From contig CAJTVD010000028.1 of NCBI GenBank assembly GCA_910579495.1, positions 1 through 45,172 of the forward strand: 45,172 nt of DNA, read 5' to 3'. Shown here one piece after another: positions 23,990-32,300 of this stretch. The notes under the pieces are model-generated. The model was not told the origin of the DNA, did no database searches, and saw only the letters and a program-made list of their open reading frames with translations. Position 1 is the stretch's first letter, and every line of letters begins with the position of its first letter. The DNA is from an uncultured Lachnospiraceae bacterium (lineage in GTDB: Bacteria; Bacillota; Clostridia; Lachnospirales; Lachnospiraceae). The position numbers and the translations under genes are program-made.

Positions 23990-24148
23990 ATTCCAGTTCC
24001 GCATCCGCCCTCCCGGACCTTTTTCCGTCAGAGGATATCCTGTCTGTTTCACAGCCACGATTTCCTCTGGGCCCTAACGGGCTCCTGCTGATTTTCTTCC
24101 AGTTCCGCATCCGCCCTCCCGGGCTCCTGCAATTTTTCTTCCAGTTCC
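23990..24148 (-). repeat. Dispersed intergenic repeat, copy B, with internal tandem unit
   Basis: Fills the gap between the two kinase genes. 23990-24114 aligns with copy A (2786-2912). The unit beginning GAACTGGAAGAAAA...CAGGAGCCCG occurs twice in tandem (24095-24149), and GGAGGGCGGATGCGGAACTG occurs twice, at both ends of the element. The end nearest the kinase start contributes its ribosome binding site. Confidence 0.82.
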
Positions 24149-24150
24149 AT
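24049..24150 (-). CDS. 33-codon ORF coupled to the upstream kinase
   Basis: An ATG overlaps the stop codon of the 24150-25460 kinase as TAATG, the arrangement used for translational coupling. The frame runs 33 codons, begins MELEEKLQEPGRADAELEEN, shows an internal ELEE.(L/Q)QEP repeat, and ends at TGA (24049). It is encoded entirely by repeat B. It may be a genuine small charged peptide or only an accident of the repeat; copy A does not keep the frame. It has no hydrophobic segment or AgrD-like Cys. Confidence 0.4.
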   Translation of the reverse strand: MELEEKLQEPGRADAELEENQQEPVRAQRKSWL

Positions 24151-25460
24151 TATCCTGCATTTTTCTGGATCATACGGGGCAGCAGGATCCTTGTGGTGAA
24201 TCTGCCGTCCTCTATGGCAAATTCCGCCTCCCCATTGTAATAAGAAACCACCTTAAGGGCGCTTAGCATTCCTGTTCCTCCTCCCTTATCTGGCTCTGGC
24301 ATACCGTTTTTCAGCTTCAAGTCCACGCCACAGGTGTTTTTACATTGTACCACAATCTTTTTGCCCTTTTCCATCACTGACATATAGATCCTTGGCTTTG
24401 GCACACTGGCGATCAGACAGCCGTGAATGGCGTTTTCAAACACATTGGCAATCACCACCACCAGATCAATATCCCGGATCTCCACTTTCCCGTCCACTCT
24501 GGCGTTCAATGTGACCTGGATATTTTCCTCGCTTGCCCGCCTGGCATAGACAGACAAAATATTGCTGATGGTCTCATTGCCGCATTCACAGACGATCTCC
24601 CGGCTCTCCAGTTCTTCCCTGTACTGCCTGATATAGAAAAGGAGCTTACCGTACTCTTCCCTTAGCAGGTATTCCTCTACCAAAAGGCACCGGCGGCGGG
24701 CATCCTGGCGTATCCTGGAAAGCTCCCTTTTCGACTCCTGCATCAGCTCCAACTGGCGGCAGATCAGCCGCTCATTGGTTTCCAGCAATTCTTTTTCCAC
24801 CTGATAGCGGCGCTCCTTCCCCCTGTGCAAATAAAGCTGGAATACCAGGTACTGGATGATCCCAGCCAGTAAAAAAAGGATACAGGTCCGCACGACCCGA
24901 TACGCAGAAAGCTCATGGGTCCCTGGCCAGAAGGCGACCAAAGCGGCAATCAAAATGGAGAGCAGCACGGTAACCGCACTTAGCCAGTCCATCTCCTCCC
25001 GCAAATAGTCAATACCCTCCAGAAAGTTTTTTCTCACCTTCTTTCCGATGATATAAACCATTCCCGCCGTCAGCACAATACGTACCGCAATATCTGCCCA
25101 TAGGTTTCCCTGGAACCACAGGCGGGATACATCCACACCACAAAACACTGTGACCGACAGCAGATAAAAGCCCAGTGCAATCTTATACAGTGCCAGATAA
25201 AAGGTGTCGCCGCTCATTTTGATGCAGAAGATCCCTACTGCCGGAATGGCCAGCAGCCCGGAAAACCTTACAAAATTCTCATGGTCAGACATATACCAGA
25301 AGCTGAAAACTACCGCCGCCAGCAGCCCGAATAAGCCATAGCAGCTTACCGCCTTTTTTACAGGCAGTCTGCCCCGGTCCAGCAGAAGGAACACCGCCAG
25401 CATCAGCCCCGCCCCCATGCAATTGCGCAGCAACGAAATCCAGAATGAACCTCCCAACAT
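24150..25460 (-). CDS. GHKL sensor kinase paralogue lacking the phospho-acceptor His
   Basis: 436 residues, paralogous to 22683-23978 from the first residues (both MLGGSFW...LLRN) to the end. The membrane domain and linker are conserved. At the phospho-acceptor position the sequence is RIRQDARRR: residue 252 is Gln (codon CAG, 24705-24707) where the paralogue has His252. The N box is kept (IANVFENAIHGC), and the G box is altered (DKGGGTGMLSAL). So it may bind ATP but cannot autophosphorylate on the usual residue, and probably acts as a pseudokinase or heterodimer partner. The start at 25460 has AAAGGAGG ten bases upstream; the frame to 25586 is longer but unsupported. Confidence 0.88.
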   Translation of the reverse strand: MLGGSFWISLLRNCMGAGLMLAVFLLLDRGRLPVKKAVSCYGLFGLLAAVVFSFWYMSDHENFVRFSGLLAIPAVGIFCIKMSGDTFYLALYKIALGFYLLSVTVFCGVDVSRLWFQGNLWADIAVRIVLTAGMVYIIGKKVRKNFLEGIDYLREEMDWLSAVTVLLSILIAALVAFWPGTHELSAYRVVRTCILFLLAGIIQYLVFQLYLHRGKERRYQVEKELLETNERLICRQLELMQESKRELSRIRQDARRRCLLVEEYLLREEYGKLLFYIRQYREELESREIVCECGNETISNILSVYARRASEENIQVTLNARVDGKVEIRDIDLVVVIANVFENAIHGCLIASVPKPRIYMSVMEKGKKIVVQCKNTCGVDLKLKNGMPEPDKGGGTGMLSALKVVSYYNGEAEFAIEDGRFTTRILLPRMIQKNAG

Positions 25461-25644
25461 TTTCTTCCTGCCTCCTTTGCAAAGTGTGTTTTCACTTTTA
25501 CTATTTACTGTAACGCAGTCTGATACTTTTTCAATATTCCTGGAATCATCCGTCATTTTTCTGGAATGCTTTGCATTTTTCGGCATTTTTCTTACAGGAG
25601 CCTGTGCCCTTTAGCGGCAGCTTCCCTTTTACAGGCCTGTACGT

Positions 25645-25672
25645 AAAAAACAGGCGAATACTTCCTCGCCCG
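25645..25672 (-). terminator. Terminator between response regulator and first kinase
   Basis: On the minus strand CGGGCGA-GGAAGTAT-TCGCCTG (25651-25672) is followed by TTTTTT. It lies 60 bases after the regulator stop and 185 before the kinase start, so the kinases depend on read-through or on a promoter of their own. A weak candidate, TTGAAA-16-TACAGT, lies about 60 bases before 25460. Confidence 0.8.
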
Positions 25673-25733
25673 TTCTGGTCTCTTATAACTATCACAATTG
25701 AAATTCACCAGGGCCAAAAATCAACCGCCCCCG

Positions 25734-26498
25734 CTAAATACAATGATACGGTCCCCAATTACCCCCCCCCAGGTCATCTTCGCAGTAATAATCAAAATAT
25801 CTCTCCTTTAAGGGCTGATAAGAACCTCTGGGCAGATAGATCTTCACCCCATTATCCATTTGCAGTTCCCGGGCACTTAAACTGTCTATGTGCTCCAAAT
25901 TCACAATATAGCTGATCCCTACCTTGGCAAATTCCGAATAGGCGGAAACCATCTCATAGATCTTCGCCATGGTCATCCGGAACAAATGCTGTGTGCCGTC
26001 TGCCATATAAATACACTGGCATTTTTTCTGGGCTTCACAGAAAACGATGTCATGGAGCGCTATCCGGTAAACTTTATTCCCGGCCTGCAAAGGAAGGTAT
26101 TTTTTTCGCTCTCTTCCCACCTCCTCTAAAAGCCTGCCAAGAACCGGAAATAACTCCTCCTCCCTCACCGGCTTTACCAAATATTGCTCCGCTTCCACCC
26201 GAAAAGCGTCCAAAGCATATTCTGTGGAAGTGGTAAGAAAAATGATCCGGCAGCGGTTTCCCATTTTCCTGATCTCCCTTGCCGCAGCGATCCCCAATTT
26301 CCCCGGCATATAAATATCCATAAACAGGATATCAGGCGCATATGCGTTCTCCTTTACCTTCGAAAGCAGCCCGTCGGCGTCCAAAAACTTCTGGATGGAA
26401 AATCTGCATTCCTCATGCTGGCGGCTATAGGACGCAAGCATCCCCTCCACCTTGTTAAGTTCCCTGGCCTCATCGTCACAAAGGGCAATCAAAAACAT
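25734..26498 (-). CDS. LytTR family response regulator
   Basis: 254 residues. The receiver domain (1-120) has acidic pocket Asp8-Asp9, phospho-acceptor Asp61 in DILFMDIYMPG, and the LVKPV lysine. The LytTR DNA-binding domain (about 145-245) shows YLPLQAGNKVYRIALHDIVFCEA, FRMTMAKIYEMV, FAKVGISYIVNLEHIDSL and KIYLPRGSYQPLKERYFDYY. The start at 26498 is chosen because the promoter -10 lies at 26531 and GAGGT precedes this ATG. Near the 3' end nine G (25762-25770, plus strand C9) encode LGGG; a change of one base would rewrite the last residues. It is the likely partner of the two kinases and the likely binder of 21236-21277. Confidence 0.93.
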   Translation of the reverse strand: MFLIALCDDEARELNKVEGMLASYSRQHEECRFSIQKFLDADGLLSKVKENAYAPDILFMDIYMPGKLGIAAAREIRKMGNRCRIIFLTTSTEYALDAFRVEAEQYLVKPVREEELFPVLGRLLEEVGRERKKYLPLQAGNKVYRIALHDIVFCEAQKKCQCIYMADGTQHLFRMTMAKIYEMVSAYSEFAKVGISYIVNLEHIDSLSARELQMDNGVKIYLPRGSYQPLKERYFDYYCEDDLGGGNWGPYHCI

Positions 26499-26530
26499 AG
26501 TCCGCACCTCTTTCATCCCGTTTTTTTTTA

Positions 26531-26559
26531 AATGTAACAAATTTTGCACCCGGCGTCAA
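26531..26559 (-). promoter_or_regulatory. Response regulator promoter
   Basis: Minus strand -35 TTGACG (26554-26559), 17-bp spacer, -10 TACATT (26531-26536). No LytTR-type repeats were found around it, so autoregulation is not evident. Confidence 0.65.
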
Positions 26560-26612
26560 CAAAAAATGCCCGGTGCCGCAGGCCACTATCCATCCTGGCT
26601 CACAGTACAGGC

Positions 26613-27671
26613 CTAAAGGTTCCCACCGGGAAGCATCCTCTTAAAATATCTGGTAAAATTCCCTCCTATGATCCCTTCCACTTCCTTCTCCCCCATGCCC
26701 CGCTGCAGCAGGGCGGCGGTCACAAAGGGGATCTGCCCATGGCCCAAAAGGCAGTCGTCCCTGCCCATGCACTGCTCCCCTTTCAGCGCCGCCCTGGCCC
26801 TGTCATAGGAATCGCACAGGTCAAACCCATAACCCACATGCTCTGGCCCAATCTTTTCCGCCTCATGCTCCATATGGCGGCAGAGCATTTCCAGGTGATT
26901 GCCCTCCTGGGAACCTGCAATGTACTTACAGCCGTTCACTCCCATGATCCCCCCCTGCTTCCCCAGGGCACAGAGCTGCTCTTCTGTGAGGTTCCGGTAG
27001 CTGTCGTAAATCAGCCTGCTGCCCGAATGGGTGGCAATAAAAGGCCGCTGGGCAATCCGGCACACCTGCCAGAAGCCCTCATCGTTTAAGTGGCTGACAT
27101 CCAAGAACATGGACAATTCCTCCAGTTTCTTTACTGCCCTCACCCCGGCCTCTGACAGCTTTCCCGGAACCTGTCTGTGCTCCAGGGCTTTGCAGCATCC
27201 TGTTGCCAGTTCATTGGGCCTGCTCCAGGTAAGGGACGCCCCCCGTACGCCCAGGCGGTATAGCTCCTCCAGCCTGTGGGTATCCTTCCCAATACAGTCC
27301 AGCCCTTCCATATAAAGGAGCACGCCAATCTTCCCTTCTTCTGCCAATAGCGTTATATCGCTGCCCTTCTCAACCAGGGCCGCTTCCTCCAGCCCTGCCA
27401 GTTCCTCCTTTAACGCCTTTATCTGTGCCAGCGCATTCTCCCAGCCCTTGGCAATGGCGCCATTTTCCACATACACAGAAGATACCACCAGCGTTATCCC
27501 AGCCTTTTGGAAATGGGAAAGATAATGCCGGCGGATGACATCCCTCTCCCCTGCCTTGTGCCTTAAGAGGATCTCCCCCGCCAGATCCAGGTGGGCGTCC
27601 ACCACCGGATGTTCCCGGTGCAGCTTCTGTGCCTGTAATAAATATTCTTCTCCTATTTTGATATCCTTCAT
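26613..27671 (-). CDS. Membrane dipeptidase (peptidase M19 family)
   Basis: 352 residues, renal dipeptidase-like zinc enzyme without signal peptide, so cytoplasmic. Metal ligands are visible in VVDAHLDLAGE (His-x-Asp), GVLLYMEGLDCI (Glu), the DVSHLN histidine, and PFIATHSGSR (second His). GGIMGVNG and YGFDLCD (Asp) complete the site. It cleaves dipeptides, often with D-residues. The start at 27671 has AAGGG upstream; another ATG at 27701 is possible. It lies between the response regulator and the sugar dehydratase on the same strand but behind a strong terminator, so it is probably transcribed alone. Confidence 0.9.
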   Translation of the reverse strand: MKDIKIGEEYLLQAQKLHREHPVVDAHLDLAGEILLRHKAGERDVIRRHYLSHFQKAGITLVVSSVYVENGAIAKGWENALAQIKALKEELAGLEEAALVEKGSDITLLAEEGKIGVLLYMEGLDCIGKDTHRLEELYRLGVRGASLTWSRPNELATGCCKALEHRQVPGKLSEAGVRAVKKLEELSMFLDVSHLNDEGFWQVCRIAQRPFIATHSGSRLIYDSYRNLTEEQLCALGKQGGIMGVNGCKYIAGSQEGNHLEMLCRHMEHEAEKIGPEHVGYGFDLCDSYDRARAALKGEQCMGRDDCLLGHGQIPFVTAALLQRGMGEKEVEGIIGGNFTRYFKRMLPGGNL

Positions 27672-27762
27672 AAAGTTAGCTGCCCTTCCCCCAATATACA
27701 AATAAACTCTTTTTACTATATGCCCCTGTTCCCAATGCTTTCCACAAGTCTGTCATTTTTAC

Positions 27763-27805
27763 AAAAACAATGGATACCCCGGCTTTTTAAACAGCCAGGG
27801 TATCC
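27763..27805 (-). terminator. Terminator of the pseB-like gene
   Basis: On the minus strand GGATACCCTGGCT (27793-27805) pairs with AGCCGGGGTATCC (27772-27784), then ATTGTTTTTG. It follows the stop codon by five bases. Confidence 0.88.
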
Positions 27806-27810
27806 CTTTT

Positions 27811-28809
27811 CTACTTTTCCAATTCTACTTTCTCAAGCAATTCCCTGATATCCTCCACAGACAACCATTCGTTGTTGTTCCCGGAACTATAGGAAAATCC
27901 TTCTTCCACTTTACGCCCGTTTGCGTTTACCTTCTGTTTGTCATTCCAGACCACCTGGGGATACACGATAAAGTGTTTGTCATACTCATAGGTGGTAGCG
28001 GAGTCTTCCACCGTCACCATGATCTCGTGAAGCTTCTCCCCGGGGCGGATGCCTACCTGGGGCATCTTACAGCCGGGCAGCATCGCCTCCGCCAGGTCTG
28101 TCACTTTAAAGGAGGGGATCTTGCTGATAAAGGTCTCTCCCCCGCTGGCTTCTTCCAGCGCCTTGATCACAAGGGCCACCCCTTCTGTAAGGCTGATCCA
28201 GAAACGGGTCATGCGGTAATCGGTAATGGGAAGCTCCCTGCCCCCGTTTTTGATAATATTATGGAAGAGCGGGATAATAGACCCACGGCTCCCCGCCACG
28301 TTCCCGTAACGGACAATAGAAAAATTAATGTCCTTGTTCCCTGTATAGGCATTGGCGGCAATAAACAGCTTATCCGACACCAGCTTGGTGCCGCCGTAGA
28401 GGTTCACAGGGTTCACCGCCTTATCCGTGGAAAGGGCTACCACCTTTTTCACACCGCAGTCCAGCGCCGCGTCGATCACATTCTGTGCCCCGTGGATGTT
28501 GGTCTTGATGGCTTCGTTGGGATTGTACTCACAGGAAGGCACCTGCTTTAATGCCGCCGCATGGACCACATAATCCACTCCCTCAAAGGCACGCCTGAGC
28601 CTATCCTTATCCCTTACATCGCCAATAAAAAACCGGAGCCTGTCCGCATACTCTTTCAGCTCGTTCCCCATAAGGAACTGTTTAAACTCATCCCTGGAAT
28701 AAATGATCACCTTCCTGGGGCTGTAATGCTCAAACACGTACCTGGTAAAGCATTTGCCGAAAGAGCCTGTACCCCCGGTAATAAGAATTGTCTGGTTATC
28801 TAATAACAT
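27811..28809 (-). CDS. UDP-GlcNAc 4,6-dehydratase/5-epimerase (PseB/CapE-like)
   Basis: 332 residues, extended SDR of the inverting UDP-N-acetylglucosamine 4,6-dehydratase group. GGTGSFGKCF is the NADP loop, and IIYSRDEFKQF (the Ser-Arg-Asp-Glu after strand 2) is a hallmark of PseB/CapE. Also seen are HAAALKQVPSCEYNP, VALSTDKAVNPVNLYGGTK with Tyr-x-x-x-Lys, and YGNVAGSRGSIIPLF. PseB starts pseudaminic acid synthesis for flagellin glycosylation; CapE makes a capsule precursor. The neighbouring flagellin supports the first, but no other pse gene is here. The start at 28809 follows GGAGG at a spacing of seven. Confidence 0.9.
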   Translation of the reverse strand: MLLDNQTILITGGTGSFGKCFTRYVFEHYSPRKVIIYSRDEFKQFLMGNELKEYADRLRFFIGDVRDKDRLRRAFEGVDYVVHAAALKQVPSCEYNPNEAIKTNIHGAQNVIDAALDCGVKKVVALSTDKAVNPVNLYGGTKLVSDKLFIAANAYTGNKDINFSIVRYGNVAGSRGSIIPLFHNIIKNGGRELPITDYRMTRFWISLTEGVALVIKALEEASGGETFISKIPSFKVTDLAEAMLPGCKMPQVGIRPGEKLHEIMVTVEDSATTYEYDKHFIVYPQVVWNDKQKVNANGRKVEEGFSYSSGNNNEWLSVEDIRELLEKVELEK

Positions 28810-29057
28810 GAAAATGCCTCCATCTGTTTTTAAAATCTGCTTATACGTGATATCCTCCCAATAGTGGCTGGATATGGCTGGCTGCTGCCAGCAGCACACG
28901 CTTTTGCCGTTACTTACTTTTAAATATATTGCGGTGAAATGCCCCATTGTATCCCGCTACAGGTGATTTTACCATAAATTGCCTGCTATTGCAATTTCCC
29001 ATCTGGCAAAAACCCCACCAATAACATGAATTATTCAAAAATACCCAAAAATAATTG
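28810..29057. other. Intergenic region upstream of the pseB-like gene
   Basis: Apart from the leader end with the GGAGG site of the dehydratase gene, no feature is evident. The frame of that gene stays open to 28947, but without a ribosome site. The part from 29030 on is AT-rich and contains the promoter for the rightward leader RNA. Confidence 0.4.
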
Positions 29058-29223
29058 TATAATATTCTGTTAGATGGTATAGTGTATTATAAGTACACAA
29101 ATGTAATAAATTTGAAAAAATAGGATTAATGGACAGCCGGGAACAAGCGAAGCAAAAGCTGACATTGTACGGCAATACAGCAAAACTAAGAACGGCCCCC
29201 CAACTGCCCTTCTTAGTTTTTTT
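29058..29223 (+). ncRNA. Structured leader or small RNA ending in a terminator, before flagellin
   Basis: TATAAT at 29058-29063 is a possible -10 (the -35 is poor, TTCAAA at 29034). Downstream, GCTG...CAGC with ATTG/CAAT inside forms a hairpin (29158-29181). AAAACTAAGAA (29182-29192) pairs with TTCTTAGTTTT (29210-29220) before a T run, a typical intrinsic terminator in the same direction as the flagellin gene, 90 bases before its start. So either a separate small RNA or an attenuated leader; no known riboswitch core was recognised. Confidence 0.5.
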
Positions 29224-29313
29224 GCCTAAATTTACTGCATTGTACAATACTCTCAACAGAGAACATGCTGGCGGTAACAATAAACCGCAACAAGCAAAAG
29301 GGGGGGAGCAAGG

Positions 29314-32300
29314 ATGCTTTCATTAAAAACCAATTTGCCTGCAGGGAACGCGGGCAGACAAGTAAAAACCAACACCCAAAAAGGCGCCAAAGGCGCGGAG
29401 CGGCTTTCTTCCGGATACAGGATCAACCGCGCAGCAGATGATGCCGCCGGGCTGGCAATGTCCGAAAAAATGCGCTGGATGATCCGCGGCCTGAACCAGG
29501 GGGCAGAAAACACCATGGACGGTATCTCCTGGTGCCAGGTAGGCGACGGTGCCATGGATGAGATCAACGACATGGTACACAGGATGACAGAACTGGCAGT
29601 GAAAGGGGCAAACGGGACCCTGTCTGAATCTGACCGCCAGAAAATCGACGCAGAGATCCGGGAATTAAAAAAGCAGATCAATACCATCGGGCAGAACACC
29701 TCCTTTAACGAAAAGCCAGTGTTCGATAATTCATATGTCAGCATGGATGTGGATGCTATGGGTTATGACATGCAGATTTTTAACGCCGCCTATGACTCTG
29801 CCAGTGGGGAAGCTGCCTTTGGCGGCATTATATATAAAGGGGAACGTATTACCTGGGATTCCATTGACCCGGATATGGTATCCATCGACCCTGCTACAGG
29901 GGAACAGATTTTTAAGGGCGGAATGTACTCCTGTACCGCGCCGGATGGGACCAGCTTTACTTTCACCTGCGAGAACGGGGCAAAAGTACCTGATATCAGC
30001 TTCCGGAAAAATATCAGCGCCAACACATATGGGCTGGTCATTGATGATGAAGTATTTCCCTGGGAAGATCTGCTGGATGAAAATGGAAACCCATGTACCC
30101 CCGATAATATCCACGGCGGCAGCTGGGGAACCAATTACCATGGCGCAACTTTTTCTCTCTATATCCCTGAGGATGTTACAAGCTATGATGGCCTGATAGA
30201 TTCCATCATAGAGACCCATGCCAAACAGGCGCACTTTGTTTGGGGGACGGATTATATCGGGAACGGTACCGAGCAGGCGGTAGACGCCCAGATGGTGAAA
30301 TCTATTACCATATCCCAGGCCATGGCAAATGAGATTGCGCAAAATGGGTATTCTTTTCAGGTACGGGCTGATAAGGATGGTATATGGCTGGAAAATAATT
30401 CTGCCCAAATCCCTAATTCCAAAAAAACATGGGCCGATTTGGGGATCACCAGCTGGGACAGCGGCAGCGATATCTCCAGCAGTAAAAATTACTCTTATTC
30501 TTTTGCCGTAAACGGCAACCCTTATTTTTCTTTTGATTTTACACTATCCGACATTACCAGTGTTGATTCTGTTATTGACGGGATAGACGGTATGCTGGTC
30601 AATAAGGAAAATATAAAAACCAATTATAAGCTGGAAGTGGAAAAGGACGCCAATGCTTCCTCAAACCTTCTCAGCATTTCCGCAAGCGCGAACAGTAACC
30701 TGGTCACATTTGACCGGGAGTATGGTTTTGGCAGGGATTTTGATTCGCCTGATAATAACAAGACCCATGTTGCCACAGGGACTCCCGTATCGCCCTCCGG
30801 CAATAATGTGGACCTTACCTTCACCGGGCCGAATAATTCCGGCCCCCTGACGCTTAACGGTTCTTCCAGCGCCGCGGAAAACAGGATGGATACCCTGTTG
30901 GATCCTTATCTGGATTATGTAGAATCCCGGAAAATTGCCCATTTGCTGGCCGGTGGAAAAGGCGACCCCTTTCAAAGCAAAGACCTGCAGGATGTTGTGG
31001 GCAAAGATAATATTACTTCAGCTGGTTATTTCAAGGATATCCTGACCATCGATCCTGCAATGAAAAACACGGATGGAGATAGCGGTTTTGCCCCTGGCCA
31101 AGTGGGCAGTAAATATCCTACGGCATATATTGATTTTAAAGATGTAAAGGATATTGCCGACCTGGAAGGAACCGGCTTTGATTCTACCTGTAAAACCTGT
31201 TCCAACCATTACAGCATTGTATTTGAAAATAATGTTGACAATGCCCAGACTGTCAATGGCCTGCGTTACAGCAAAACCCAGGACGGGAACAATTACACCC
31301 TGAAAATCGATATTGCCTCATTAAAGGCTAACAATATAGATGGAAGCAATCTGGCAGATGCATTGGTACAGATCACCTCTAAGTGTTTTGATTTCCATTA
31401 TACACAATATGCATCAGAAAATGGCAGCAAGCTATATATCTATGATAACAGGCAAGACACCCAAGGGGCTCCCAGTGCTACATTTTATACCAAACCTTTT
31501 TCCAACTTAAGCCAGGGGACATTTAATATCAGTACCACCAACAGCGCCAATGACAGAGTTAACCTAAACTACACCTATGACTTTTCCGATGCATCGGATA
31601 TCGTTTCCGTGTCAATGAACCTTGACAATGCCAACGGCAGCTACTATAAAACACAGGACGCCAACGGAAACGACATTTATATTTTGGTCCAAAATTGGCC
31701 TGCCAATGACCCCACAAACCCAGCGCCTACCGAAAAGTACCAGCTTGCGGTCACGTATAAGGATAGCACCGGCGCAACTGTCAATAAAGCAGACGCCAAA
31801 AAGGAGTATGCCCAAAATGCCATACAAGATATGTTAAGTGCAACCAACCTCTCCCTGGATGCCCAAGATTACACTACCATGGGCATCACAGGGGATGAAA
31901 AAAGCAACGTTGCCATCCGCGCCGAGTTCAACTCCTACATCAAGGACCTGACCACCGACAACGGCATTGACATCAAGCACAGCGGCATCAGCGGGGATAA
32001 GACCACCATTCCCAGGTTCCCCATGAACACCGTTGTCCTGGGTCTGTATGCGGCAGGCTCGCAGACAATTGCACAGGCGGAAAAAACCCTGGGCTACACC
32101 AAAAAGGCACTGGAATACGTTTCCACCAAGCGTTCCCTGTATGGCGCTTACCAGAACAGGTTAGAGCACACCTACAACAATAACTTAAACAGCTCGGAAA
32201 ACACCTCTGCGGCAGAATCCCGTATCCGTGACGCTGATATGGCTACCGAAATGGTGTCCTATTCAAATAATAATATTATCCGGCAGACAGCTATGAGCAT

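Noticed and set aside
22683..26549. Complete agr quorum-sensing system
   Set aside because: Kinases and regulator are present, but no AgrB protease and no AgrD-like Cys-containing propeptide were found near them.
26500..26612. LytTR boxes at the regulator's own promoter
   Set aside because: No pair of [TA][AC][CA]GTTN[AG][TG] sites with 21-22 base spacing was seen there.
29058..29223. Cyclic-di-GMP riboswitch before flagellin
   Set aside because: The conserved GEMM-I stretches (GGCAAACC, GACGCAAAGC, TAGGTAGCGGGG-type) are absent, and class II was not recognised either.
29224..29313. Sigma-28 promoter for flagellin
   Set aside because: A TAAA is present at 29228, but no GCCGATAA-like -10 lies about 15 bases downstream.
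29730..32000. Flagellinolysin-type protease domain in the flagellin insert
   Set aside because: No HExxH motif seen in residues 140-897.
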